A stretch of DNA of 64,000 nucleotides from G963668605 sp963793625. GTDB lineage: Bacteria; Acidobacteriota; Terriglobia; Bryobacterales; Bryobacteraceae. The notes beneath the pieces were generated by a model. That model ran no database searches. It was not told where the DNA came from and saw only the letters and a list, made by a program, of their open reading frames with translations. Position numbers and translations under genes: made by a program. Positions 55,715 through 64,000 of the stretch are shown here, piece after piece. Location of the stretch: assembly GCA_963793625.1 (NCBI GenBank), contig CAWCAT010000022.1, positions 233,328 to 297,327 of the forward strand, read 5' to 3'. The first letter of the stretch is position 1; the number at the start of each line of letters is the position of its first letter.

Positions 55715-55900
55715 CTACCAGCTCGACTTAGTCACGCCTGGGATCTCCCCGGCGAGCGCTAGTAAGCGGAAGCAGATTCGGCACAGGCTGAATTTCCCGA
55801 TGTAGCCGCGCGGGCGCCCGCACCGTTTGCAGCGGTTTCGATGCCGAATTTCGTACTTCAGCGTCTTTGATTCCCTGGCGATTTTGGCGGTCGTAGCCAT
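55715..55900 (-). CDS. rpsN: 30S ribosomal protein S14, zinc-binding type
   Basis: 61 residues: MATTAKIARESKTLKYEIRH, then CKRCGRPRGYIGKFSLCRIC with two CxxC pairs, so it is the short C+ (type Z) form. The end FRLLALAGEIPGVTKSSW is typical. It lies 22 bp after rplE and 23 bp before rpsH. Confidence 0.97.
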   Translation of the reverse strand: MATTAKIARESKTLKYEIRHRNRCKRCGRPRGYIGKFSLCRICFRLLALAGEIPGVTKSSW

Positions 55901-55922
55901 CAGTAATTCCCTTTCTCAATCA

Positions 55923-56462
55923 TCACTGCCGGAACGGCATTCCGAGGAGCTTCAGTAGAGCCTGGCCCTCGGCGTCAGTCGTTGCCGTCGTCGTAATGCA
56001 GATATTCATTCCCTTGACCTTCTCAACTTTGTTGTAGTCGATCTCGGGGAAAATCAGTTGATCCTTGATGCCGAGCGTGTAGTTCCCGCGGCCATCAAAC
56101 GATTTCGCGGAAACGCCGCGGAAGTCGCGAACACGCGGCAACGCAACGTTCACCAGGCGATCGAGGAACTCGTACATCCGGTCGCCTCGCAGAGTCACCA
56201 TGCAACCGATTGACATTCCTTCGCGGAGCTTGAAAGCCGCGATGGATTTCCGGGCTTTCGTGACCACCGGCTTCTGTCCGGCGATCTGCGTCAGTTCGTT
56301 GACAGCACCGTCCATCAGCTTGGCGTTCGTCGTGGCTTCACCGAGACCGATGTTCAAGGAAATCTTGTTCAGTTTCGGTACGGCCATCACGTTCTTGTAT
56401 CCGAACTCCTTCGTCAGGGCCGGAATCACGGTTTGGGTGTAAAACTCTTTTAGCCTGGCCAT
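55923..56462 (-). CDS. rplE: 50S ribosomal protein L5
   Basis: 179 residues from the ATG at 56462, 4 bp after rplX; the open frame to 56567 overlaps rplX and is rejected. MARLKEFYTQTVIPALTKEF, NVMAVPKLNKISLNIGLGEA, GQKPVVTKARKSIAAFKLRE, SFDGRGNYTLGIKDQLIFPE and MNICITTTATTDAEGQALL are typical. It binds 5S rRNA and the P-site tRNA. Confidence 0.97.
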   Translation of the reverse strand: MARLKEFYTQTVIPALTKEFGYKNVMAVPKLNKISLNIGLGEATTNAKLMDGAVNELTQIAGQKPVVTKARKSIAAFKLREGMSIGCMVTLRGDRMYEFLDRLVNVALPRVRDFRGVSAKSFDGRGNYTLGIKDQLIFPEIDYNKVEKVKGMNICITTTATTDAEGQALLKLLGMPFRQ

Positions 56463-56466
56463 AAAA

Positions 56467-56853
56467 TTACTTGCTCTTGTCCAATACCTCACCGGTCTTG
56501 CGGGCAACCCGGACGCGACGCGCCGATGCGCCTTCGCCTTCCGTCTTGTAGCCAACCCGGGTAGCAACTCCGCCTGCCGTCATGAGCATCAGATTCGATA
56601 CATCGATCGTGCTCTCGCGCTCGGCGATGCCGCCTTTGATCTGCTTTGCCGGATTCGGACGCGTGTGGCGCTTGATCATATTCACGCCTTCCACGAGTGC
56701 CCGTCCCGTCTCACGATCCACATCCAGCACGCGCCCGGTCTTACCCTTGTCGCGGCCCGCGATCACCTTGACGGTGTCGTTCTTACGGATCTTGATTTTG
56801 AGAACAATCTTCGGATCGTTCTGATTACGCCTGGTAGCCTTGAAACCCGCCAT
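56467..56853 (-). CDS. rplX: 50S ribosomal protein L24, with N-terminal extension
   Basis: 128 residues. The KOW core is IRKNDTVKVIAGRDKGKTGR, VLDVDRETGRALVEGVNMIK and RHTRPNPAKQIKGGIAERES. Most L24 begin right at the KIRKxD; here 20 residues precede it (MAGFKATRRNQNDPKIVLKI) and there is no later ATG, GTG or TTG that would remove them. The first base of its ATG is shared with the last base of the rplN stop. Confidence 0.95.
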   Translation of the reverse strand: MAGFKATRRNQNDPKIVLKIKIRKNDTVKVIAGRDKGKTGRVLDVDRETGRALVEGVNMIKRHTRPNPAKQIKGGIAERESTIDVSNLMLMTAGGVATRVGYKTEGEGASARRVRVARKTGEVLDKSK

Positions 56854-57221
56854 TACAGGACCTCCGGTGCGAGGGAAACGATTTTCATATATTTCTTGTC
56901 GCGCAGCTCACGGGCAACCGGCCCGAAAACGCGCGTTCCAATTGGCTCGCCGATTTCGCTGATCAGCACCGCCGCGTTGGAATCGAAACGAATGTACGTA
57001 CCGTCCTTGCGCCTGGTTTCCTTGCGCATCCTTACGATGACGCAACGAACAACCTTGCCCTTCTTGACGTTCGAATCAGGAGCGGCTTCCTTGACTGCTG
57101 CCGTAACTACGTCGCCCAGCCCAGCCCTCAATCCGAGATCGCCGCCGCGCGGCAGGATGCAGGACAGCTTCCTGGCGCCGCTGTTGTCGGCGACATCGAG
57201 GATAGTTCGCATTCCGATCAT
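56853..57221 (-). CDS. rplN: 50S ribosomal protein L14
   Basis: 122 residues: MIGMRTILDVADNSGARKLS, VKKGKVVRCVIVRMRKETRR, GTYIRFDSNAAVLISEIGEP and RVFGPVARELRDKKYMKIVS, the standard L14. It contacts 16S rRNA in an inter-subunit bridge. It starts 10 bp after rpsQ. Confidence 0.98.
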   Translation of the reverse strand: MIGMRTILDVADNSGARKLSCILPRGGDLGLRAGLGDVVTAAVKEAAPDSNVKKGKVVRCVIVRMRKETRRKDGTYIRFDSNAAVLISEIGEPIGTRVFGPVARELRDKKYMKIVSLAPEVL

Positions 57222-57231
57222 AACGTTCTCC

Positions 57232-57573
57232 TTACTGACCCTTGGTGACTTGAGTTACTTTGCTTTCCGTGCCGAGTGTGTCGAGCTGCTTGGGCTCAAC
57301 AGCAACCTGTACCGCACGTCGCACAATCTCAGCCAACGCCCATCTCTTCAACCGGCTCAACGGCCGCGACTCGGTGATCCGAACCACATCACCAACCTTC
57401 GCGGTGTTTTCTTCGTCGTGCGCATAAAACTTTTTGCGCTTGGTCACGACCCGCTTATAAATCGGATGCTGCACCCGGCGAGTGACCTGAACCACGATGG
57501 TTTTCGCCATCTTGGTCGAAGTGACCTGACCGATCTTCTCGGCCTTATGAGTATTTACCGTCGCTTCAGCCAT
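57232..57573 (-). CDS. rpsQ: 30S ribosomal protein S17
   Basis: 113 residues. The core is IGQVTSTKMAKTIVVQVTRR, HPIYKRVVTKRKKFYAHDEE and VGDVVRITESRPLSRLKRWA. A C-terminal tail of about 25 residues (VAVEPKQLDTLGTESKVTQV) exceeds the usual 85-90 residue length. It follows rpmC by 6 bp. Confidence 0.97.
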   Translation of the reverse strand: MAEATVNTHKAEKIGQVTSTKMAKTIVVQVTRRVQHPIYKRVVTKRKKFYAHDEENTAKVGDVVRITESRPLSRLKRWALAEIVRRAVQVAVEPKQLDTLGTESKVTQVTKGQ

Positions 57574-57579
57574 GTTCGC

Positions 57580-57826
57580 TTACTTGCCTTTCTTCGCCTT
57601 GCCCTTGACGGGCGCCGGGGCTGCTATAACCTCGCCGGCCAGGGCACGCTGCCGTAGGACAGTGAGCATGCGCGCACGGTCTTTTCTCAATGTGCGCAAC
57701 TTCTTGACACCGTCGGTCTGACCCAACGACAACTGGAACTTCAGGCGGAACATCTGCTCGGCGACATCAGTCGTCTTCGTGGTCAATTCCGCAGTGTCGA
57801 GATCTCTGAATTTTGTCGGCTTTCAT
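57580..57826 (-). CDS. rpmC: 50S ribosomal protein L29, one frameshift near the start
   Basis: The downstream part (DVAEQMFRLKFQLSLGQTDG, VKKLRTLRKDRARMLTVLRQ) is plainly L29. It can be read from a TTG at 57786, but an ATG at 57826, 2 bp after the rplP stop, gives MKADKI and, after removal of one base near 57803-57810, continues as RDLDTAELTTKTTDVAEQ. That restores the usual L29 N-terminus and spacing. The extra base is probably a sequence error. L29 lies at the peptide exit and helps bind trigger factor and SRP. Confidence 0.85.
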
Positions 57827-57828
57827 CG

Positions 57829-58257
57829 TTACTCTCCCGACTCCCCAACACCAGGCCGCCAAACCATCTTGCATGGCAGCGGCAGCTTCGCGGCTGCCAG
57901 ACGCATCGCTTCTTCAGCGGTAGCCTTCGGCACGCCTTCCATTTCAAACAGGATCTTACCTGGACGAACCACGCAAACCCACTGATCCGGTGCGCCTTTA
58001 CCTTTACCCATACGGGTTTCAGCCGGCTTCTTCGTGATCGGCTTGTCCGGGAACAGGCGAATCCAAACTTTGCCGCCGCGCTTGATGAAGCGCGTCATCG
58101 CGATGCGCGCCGCTTCAATCTGACGATCGGTGATCCAACCGCACCGCATAACCTTCAGGCCGAAATCACCGAAGGACAGAGAACTGCCTCTCCAGGCTTT
58201 CCCCCGCATACGACCGCGCTGCTGCTTGCGGTACTTAACTTTCTTGGGCATCAACAT
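57829..58257 (-). CDS. rplP: 50S ribosomal protein L16
   Basis: 142 residues: MLMPKKVKYRKQQRGRMRGK, GLKVMRCGWITDRQIEAARI, RFIKRGGKVWIRLFPDKPIT and RMGKGKGAPDQWVCVVRPGK. Near-universal L16 near the A site. It is followed 2 bp later by the likely rpmC start. Confidence 0.98.
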   Translation of the reverse strand: MLMPKKVKYRKQQRGRMRGKAWRGSSLSFGDFGLKVMRCGWITDRQIEAARIAMTRFIKRGGKVWIRLFPDKPITKKPAETRMGKGKGAPDQWVCVVRPGKILFEMEGVPKATAEEAMRLAAAKLPLPCKMVWRPGVGESGE

Positions 58258-58275
58258 GGCGTTACAGTCTCCGTC

Positions 58276-59244
58276 TTAACCTTGATTCTCTGTATCCGCA
58301 GGGGTTTGTGGTTCTGCTGGAGCCACCGGGGCGTCCTGCTTAAGTTCCTGCTTCCAACCCGGCTGCACCGGAGCGACCGGCGGCAGGATCGGGGAGGATT
58401 TGACCGGCTGTGGCAGTTCCGCCGGAGCGGCCTGCTCGGGTGATCCGATCGGGGCCGGAGCTGCCTGCACTGGTGCGGTATGCACCGGCGTTGACTGCTG
58501 CTGCCTGTCACGATTATACCCGCCGCCGCCTTCGCGCGAATCCCTGCGATCGCCGCGATCACGTCCACGCGGTGCGCGCCGTGGCTCGGGCTCGCTGCCC
58601 GTCATCACCGCACGTCCGCCGTCCAGAATTTCACCCTTATAGATCCAGCACTTGACGCCGATAACACCGTACGTCGTGTAGGCCTGTGAAAATCCGTAGT
58701 CGATGTCCGCACGCAGCGTGTGCAGCGGCAGCTGCCCCTGCAGATACCATTCACTGCGGGCGATTTCGGCGCCGTTCAGGCGACCCGAAACGCGGACTTT
58801 GATTCCCTTGCAACCGAAGCGCAGTGCCGAGTCAACCGCTTTGCGCATCGCGCGGCGGAATGCCACGCGCTTTTCGAGCTGCAGCGCGATCGATTCCGAA
58901 ACGAGCTGGGCGTCGAGCTCAGGCTTGTGGACTTCCTGGATGTCGATAAAGACATCCCGCTTGGTCTTTTTCGCGATTTCCAGCTTCAGCTTTTCGATCT
59001 CAGCGCCTTTGCGGCCGATGATGATCCCGGGCCGTGAGGTCCGGATCGTCACCCGCAGCTTGTTGCCGGGACGGTCCACTTCCACCGAACTGATACCGGC
59101 GCTCTTCAGCCGTTCCTTCAGCGTGGCTTTTAACTCGAGATCTTCGAGCAGCAGTTTCGCGTAGTCATGCTTGGCGAACCAGCGTGACCGCCAGGTCTTC
59201 GTGACGCCAAGACGAAATCCGTATGGATGAACTTTCTGTCCCAT
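58276..59244 (-). CDS. rpsC: 30S ribosomal protein S3 with a long low-complexity C-terminal tail
   Basis: 322 residues against a usual 210-240. Residues 1-215 are standard: MGQKVHPYGFRLGVTKTWRS, the KH domain TSRPGIIIGRKGAEIEKLKL, QLEKRVAFRRAMRKAVDSAL and DIDYGFSQAYTTYGVIGVKC. From about 220 comes a tail first rich in Arg/Asp/Gly (RRAPRGRDRGDRRDSREGGG), then Pro/Ala/Gln (VHTAPVQAAPAPIGSPEQAA). It sits at the mRNA entry side of the 30S, where such a tail could touch RNA. The tail seems genuine: codon use and frame stay steady to the stop. Confidence 0.96.
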   Translation of the reverse strand: MGQKVHPYGFRLGVTKTWRSRWFAKHDYAKLLLEDLELKATLKERLKSAGISSVEVDRPGNKLRVTIRTSRPGIIIGRKGAEIEKLKLEIAKKTKRDVFIDIQEVHKPELDAQLVSESIALQLEKRVAFRRAMRKAVDSALRFGCKGIKVRVSGRLNGAEIARSEWYLQGQLPLHTLRADIDYGFSQAYTTYGVIGVKCWIYKGEILDGGRAVMTGSEPEPRRAPRGRDRGDRRDSREGGGGYNRDRQQQSTPVHTAPVQAAPAPIGSPEQAAPAELPQPVKSSPILPPVAPVQPGWKQELKQDAPVAPAEPQTPADTENQG

Positions 59245-59250
59245 CGTGTC

Positions 59251-59595
59251 CTAATTCCCGTTCCCGTCTCCGACGGCCACAATAATGTGGGACGTCCGGC
59301 GCTGATAGCGATACGCGCGGCCCATCGGAGCCGGACGGATACGCTTCTGACGCGGTCCCTCATTCACGTAAGCCTCAACCACTTTCAGCGCGTCAACATC
59401 GACGTCGTTGAACCGGTTCTCGGCATTCGCGATGGCCGAGCGCAGTACCTTCTCTATCGACGGCGCAATCCGCTTATTCGTGGCCTTCAGGATGTTGATC
59501 GCATCTCCGGCCCTAACCCCACGGATCGTGTCGATGACCAGGCGCGCCTTCTGCGCCGAGACTCGAACGTATCTGGCTTCCGCTCTTGCTTCCAT
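59251..59595 (-). CDS. rplV: 50S ribosomal protein L22
   Basis: 114 residues: EARAEARYVRVSAQKARLVI, DTIRGVRAGDAINILKATNK and YVNEGPRQKRIRPAPMGRAY with the loop that lines the exit tunnel. 6 bp before rpsC. Confidence 0.98.
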   Translation of the reverse strand: MEARAEARYVRVSAQKARLVIDTIRGVRAGDAINILKATNKRIAPSIEKVLRSAIANAENRFNDVDVDALKVVEAYVNEGPRQKRIRPAPMGRAYRYQRRTSHIIVAVGDGNGN

Positions 59596-59616
59596 AAATT
59601 CCTCGCTAGCAGCTTG

Positions 59617-59901
59617 TTAAGACTTGGACGACTTGTCCGACGTCTTCGCCGCATGTCCTTTGAAGGTCCTGGTAGGCGAAAACTCGCCCAGCTTGTGGCC
59701 GACCATGTTCTCCGTCACATAAACCGGGATGAACTTCTTCCCGTTATGCACGGCGATCGTGTGTCCGATGAACTCGGGAACGATCGTCGAACGGCGCGAC
59801 CAGGTCCGGATGACCTTCTTCTCATTTTTCGCGTTCATCACCTCCACCTTTATTTCCAGGTGGGTATCGACGAACGGCCCTTTACTCAGCGAACGACCCA
59901 T
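59617..59901 (-). CDS. rpsS: 30S ribosomal protein S19
   Basis: 94 residues: MGRSLSKGPFVDTHLEIKVE, KKVIRTWSRRSTIVPEFIGH, TIAVHNGKKFIPVYVTENMV and GHKLGEFSPTRTFKGHAAKT. It partners S13 in the head of the 30S subunit. 21 bp before rplV. Confidence 0.98.
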   Translation of the reverse strand: MGRSLSKGPFVDTHLEIKVEVMNAKNEKKVIRTWSRRSTIVPEFIGHTIAVHNGKKFIPVYVTENMVGHKLGEFSPTRTFKGHAAKTSDKSSKS

Positions 59902-59939
59902 ATCTTTTGTCCTCTACCGCATTCTCGTCTGCTGCCGGC

Positions 59940-60770
59940 CTAGCGCTTCTTGGCCCTGCGGGTGACGATCCACTTCTGAGTCCGCTTATTGTTGCGGGTC
60001 TTGAAGCCACGCGTTGGTTGGCCCCAGGGCGTAACCGGATGACGGCCGCCTGAGGTTTTGCCCTCGCCGCCACCATGCGGGTGATCGACCGGGTTCATAG
60101 TGACACCACGGTTGTGCGGCGTTTTGCCCATCCAGCGGGTGCGTCCCGCTTTGCCGAGAGATTCGTTTTCGTGATCGACGTTGCCAACCTGGCCAACCGT
60201 CGCCATGCACTCGTCGTGCACGCGGCGAATTTCGCCGGAAGGCAGTTTCAGTAGCGCATAGCCACCCTCGCGGGAGACCAACTGCGCCTGTGCGCCAGCC
60301 GAGCGGGCCATCTGTGCGCCCTTGCCCGGTTTCAGCTCGATGTTGTGAACCACCGTACCAGCCGGGATGTTCTTCAACTGCAGAGCGTTGCCTACCAGAA
60401 TGTCGGCTTCCGGACCGGACATTACCGTGCGGCCCACTTCCAGACCTACCGGGGCGATAATATAACGCTTTTCGCCATCCTCGTAGTTCAACAGGGCAAT
60501 ACGGGCAGAGCGGTTCGGATCGTACTCGACCGAAGCGACCTTGGCCTTGATGCCGATCTTGTCGCGCTTGAAGTCGATGATACGATATGACTTCTTCGCG
60601 CCGCCGCCGATAAACCGCGACGTTACGTGACCAGAACTGTTGCGGCCGCCTGTGCGCTTTTTGCCGGCTACCAGAGATTTCTCCGGTGTCTGCTTCGTGA
60701 TGTCTTCCCGCGTCACCACCGTCATCGTTCTACGGCTTGGTGTCGTCGGGCGAAATGTTTTCATCGGCAT
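59940..60770 (-). CDS. rplB: 50S ribosomal protein L2
   Basis: 276 residues: MKTFRPTTPSRRTMTVVTRE, KKRTGGRNSSGHVTSRFIGG, IELKPGKGAQMARSAGAQAQ, and the near-invariant MNPVDHPHGGGEGKTSGGRH with the His needed for peptidyl transfer support. An alternative start at the Met two codons later is possible. Confidence 0.98.
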   Translation of the reverse strand: MPMKTFRPTTPSRRTMTVVTREDITKQTPEKSLVAGKKRTGGRNSSGHVTSRFIGGGAKKSYRIIDFKRDKIGIKAKVASVEYDPNRSARIALLNYEDGEKRYIIAPVGLEVGRTVMSGPEADILVGNALQLKNIPAGTVVHNIELKPGKGAQMARSAGAQAQLVSREGGYALLKLPSGEIRRVHDECMATVGQVGNVDHENESLGKAGRTRWMGKTPHNRGVTMNPVDHPHGGGEGKTSGGRHPVTPWGQPTRGFKTRNNKRTQKWIVTRRAKKR

Positions 60771-60782
60771 ATCGGACGTCCT

Positions 60783-61070
60783 CTAAACTTCGGCGTACTC
60801 AGGCATCTTCTGCCCGGGCTTCAGCCGAACGTATGCTTTCTTCCAGTCCGAGCGGTATCCGGAGAAACGGCCGCGGCGGCGTAATTTGCCGACCTGGTTC
60901 GCGGTGCGAACTTCTGCCACTTTCACCTTGAATAACTTCTGGACCGCGTCGGCGATCTCTGTCTTATTGGCGTCGGCGCTAACTTCGAAGCAGAGGGTGT
61001 TTTCCTCGTCCTTCTTCGTTACGCCCTTTTCCGTGATTATCGGACGGCGGATTACTTCGTAAACGTTCAT
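60783..61070 (-). CDS. rplW: 50S ribosomal protein L23
   Basis: 95 residues: MNVYEVIRRPIITEKGVTKK, FEVSADANKTEIADAVQKLF, VKVAEVRTANQVGKLRRRGR and WKKAYVRLKPGQKMPEY. It forms the chaperone docking site at the exit tunnel. It overlaps the end of rplD by 4 bp. Confidence 0.97.
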   Translation of the reverse strand: MNVYEVIRRPIITEKGVTKKDEENTLCFEVSADANKTEIADAVQKLFKVKVAEVRTANQVGKLRRRGRFSGYRSDWKKAYVRLKPGQKMPEYAEV

Positions 61071-61696
61071 TTTGCAAGCGCCTCCGAGAGTTTCATGGCG
61101 GCGGCCTCGGAGATGAAGACTACGCCGGATCCTAACAGGTCATACACGCTGACTTCGCGGCTGGAGGCCAACTTCACGCCTTCCAGATTGCGCGCGCCAA
61201 GCTGCAGGTTCTTGTTTTCCGGATCGTTATCCACGATCAGGACTTTCTTTTTCGCGTCCAGCTTAACCAGCGTGGCACGGACGTTGCGGGTCTTGTGATC
61301 GGCCAACGAAAACGCCTTGATCACCTTCAACTCGCCGTCGCGCAACTTCGCCGAGAGCGCTGAGCGCAAAGCACCCAACTGCATCTTTTTCGGCAGACGA
61401 TAGCTGTAATCGCGAGGTACGGGGCCCCAGGTGGTGCCACCATGCCGCCACAGTGGCGATCGGATCGAACCAACACGGGCGCGGCCAGTACCCTTCTGCT
61501 TCCACAATTTCTTGCCGGCACCCGACACTTCCGAGCGGCGCTTCGTCTTCGCGGTACCGCGGCGCAGACCTGCCTGTTGCCACCGAACCGCCTCATACAG
61601 GAGCGCTTCGTTGATCGTGGCGCCAAACACTGCATCGGCGAGCTCAACCGTTCCGACCTTCTCGTTGTTTAAGTCAAAAACGTCTACATTCGGCAT
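61067..61696 (-). CDS. rplD: 50S ribosomal protein L4
   Basis: 209 residues from the ATG at 61696, 4 bp after rplC; the frame open to 61756 overlaps rplC. Signatures: RGTAKTKRRSEVSGAGKKLW, KQKGTGRARVGSIRSPLWRH, GGTTWGPVPRDYSYRLPKKM and VSVYDLLGSGVVFISEAAAM. Its loop lines the exit tunnel, and in E. coli it represses the S10 operon. Confidence 0.97.
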   Translation of the reverse strand: MPNVDVFDLNNEKVGTVELADAVFGATINEALLYEAVRWQQAGLRRGTAKTKRRSEVSGAGKKLWKQKGTGRARVGSIRSPLWRHGGTTWGPVPRDYSYRLPKKMQLGALRSALSAKLRDGELKVIKAFSLADHKTRNVRATLVKLDAKKKVLIVDNDPENKNLQLGARNLEGVKLASSREVSVYDLLGSGVVFISEAAAMKLSEALAK

Positions 61697-61700
61697 GACG

Positions 61701-62333
61701 TTACCTCTTCGCCCGGCGCAACACCACGTAGCCGCCATTCGGCCCCGGCACTGCACCCTTTACCATGATCACGTTGTCCTCGGTATCCACTTGAACGATC
61801 TCGAGGTTGCGGACCGTGACCTGATCGGTTCCCATATGGCCAGCCGCCCTCATCCCGGGGAACACCCGCGATGGGAAACTGGATGCGCCGATCGAGCCAG
61901 GCGCACGGTGATGCATCGATCCGTGACTGCCTTCGCCGCCGCGGAAATGATGGCGTTTCACAACACCCGCGAAGCCGCGGCCCTTGCTGATGCCAATCAC
62001 GTCCACTTTTTCGAACGGCTTGAACTGGTCAGCCAGGACTCGGTCGCCCATTTTCAGGTCGCCGCTGCCAGGACCTACCCGGAATTCGCGCAGGAACTTC
62101 ACGCCCTCGACCTCGGCGTTTTTGAAGTGGCCTTTCATCGGCTTCGTAATACGAGAAGCCTTTACGTATTCCATGAGGCCTAGCTGAACGGCATCATACC
62201 CGTCAGTCGTGGGCGTCTTGCGCTGTACAACGACGCATGGTCCGGCTTTCAATAACGTGACGGGTACAACTTGCCCGTCAGCGCGGAACACCTGCGTCAT
62301 CCCGATCTTCTTGCCTAGAATTCCTGGGCTCAT
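61701..62333 (-). CDS. rplC: 50S ribosomal protein L3
   Basis: 210 residues: MSPGILGKKIGMTQVFRADG, VVPVTLLKAGPCVVVQRKTP, GISKGRGFAGVVKRHHFRGG and PGSIGASSFPSRVFPGMRAA, GHMGTDQVTVRNLEIVQVD. It helps shape the peptidyl transferase centre. The 96-bp gap to rpsJ is not known to hold a gene. Confidence 0.98.
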   Translation of the reverse strand: MSPGILGKKIGMTQVFRADGQVVPVTLLKAGPCVVVQRKTPTTDGYDAVQLGLMEYVKASRITKPMKGHFKNAEVEGVKFLREFRVGPGSGDLKMGDRVLADQFKPFEKVDVIGISKGRGFAGVVKRHHFRGGEGSHGSMHHRAPGSIGASSFPSRVFPGMRAAGHMGTDQVTVRNLEIVQVDTEDNVIMVKGAVPGPNGGYVVLRRAKR

Positions 62334-62429
62334 AAATCCACCTGGAACATTGAGATTAAGTGGTGAAACTGTTTCGGTGATTGTCGGACAACCACCCTAA
62401 CTGCCCTACCGCTCACTTGCTCAATCGCT

Positions 62430-62753
62430 CTATTTGCCTTTTCCAAACGCCTTGATTTCCACATCCACGCCAGCCGGCAGGTCCAGCTTCATCAGTGCAT
62501 CCACCGTGTCCTGCGTGGGCTCAAGGATATCGAGGAGACGCTTGTGCGTCCGAATTTCAAACTGCTCCCTCGACTTCTTATCGACGTGCGGCGACCGCAA
62601 TACCGTGTACCGGTTCCTCACCGTGGGTAGTGGTATCGGACCCGCAATCTGGGCTCCGGTTTTCTTGGCCGTCTCGACGATTTCCGTCGTGGACTGGTCC
62701 AGAACCCGGTGGTCGTACGCTTTTAAGCGAATTCGGATGCGTTCTTTCAGCAT
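62430..62753 (-). CDS. rpsJ: 30S ribosomal protein S10
   Basis: 107 residues: RIRIRLKAYDHRVLDQSTTE, IVETAKKTGAQIAGPIPLPT, RYTVLRSPHVDKKSREQFEI and TVDALMKLDLPAGVDVEIKA. First gene of the S10 operon, 65 bp after tuf; S10 also acts in transcription antitermination with NusB. Confidence 0.98.
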   Translation of the reverse strand: MLKERIRIRLKAYDHRVLDQSTTEIVETAKKTGAQIAGPIPLPTVRNRYTVLRSPHVDKKSREQFEIRTHKRLLDILEPTQDTVDALMKLDLPAGVDVEIKAFGKGK

Positions 62754-62818
62754 TGTTTCCTCAGTGGGGTGGCTTCAGCTAACCTTTTCAGGTCCGCTAA
62801 AGCCGTGCTCCACGACTA

Positions 62819-64000
<1,182 letters not shown>

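Noticed and set aside
56665..57657. 330-codon open frame on the plus strand
   Set aside because: Antisense to rplX, rplN and rpsQ, which are certain genes.

Overview
The window reads as chromosomal DNA of a Gram-negative, high-GC soil-type bacterium, most likely an Acidobacteriota member of the Solibacter/Bryobacterales kind. This is inferred from gene content: LpxA and LpxD (lipid A), a TonB-family protein, many Tat- or Sec-exported sugar-handling enzymes, a sulfatase, polysaccharide lyase-like genes, and a full S10-spc-alpha ribosomal cluster. No rRNA, tRNA or CRISPR array was found.

Layout. 1-9.4 kb: start of an FAD oxidoreductase, a heparinase-like lyase (one frameshift), an exported ankyrin protein, a NarL-type kinase/regulator pair, two exported TIM-barrel sugar isomerase-like proteins and SppA. 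9.4-17.7 kb: a FliA-type sigma factor with a structured leader, a small membrane protein, a TonB-family protein, a Gfo/Idh dehydrogenase, a lone receiver domain, a sulfatase, a lipoprotein and a TPR protein. 17.7-30.5 kb: a stretch dense in frameshifts, holding a PL6-like lyase, a TolC/RND/MFP efflux operon, TadG/TadE-like pseudopilins, lpxA, lpxD, a MobB-like P-loop protein and a second Gfo/Idh protein. 30.5-35.4 kb: a CusF-like lipoprotein, an orphan winged-helix protein, an Ntn asparaginase next to a radical SAM protein, and a metallophosphoesterase. 35.5-37.4 kb: a complete 1,870-bp IS701-like element with perfect terminal repeats, CTAG target duplication and an extra cargo gene. 37.4-42.8 kb: a CotH kinase, a DUF885 peptidase, and an Nramp-related transporter beside a channel-less MgtE-like Mg sensor. 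42.9-46.4 kb: an apparent gntR-SPFH-lepB-gatB operon. 46.5-64 kb: rplQ, rpoA, rpsD, rpsK, rpsM, rpmJ, infA, map, adk, secY and the spc and S10 genes up to tuf, all on the minus strand.

Many genes show single-base frame breaks between otherwise well conserved halves, including genes expected to be essential (lpxA, map) and rpmC. The simplest reading is indel error in this draft sequence, concentrated at 17.7-30.3 kb, rather than gene decay. The most interesting biology is the Nramp-related/MgtE-sensor pair, the IS cargo gene, the radical SAM protein with an added N-terminal module beside an asparaginase, and the alternative hairpins ahead of the sigma factor.
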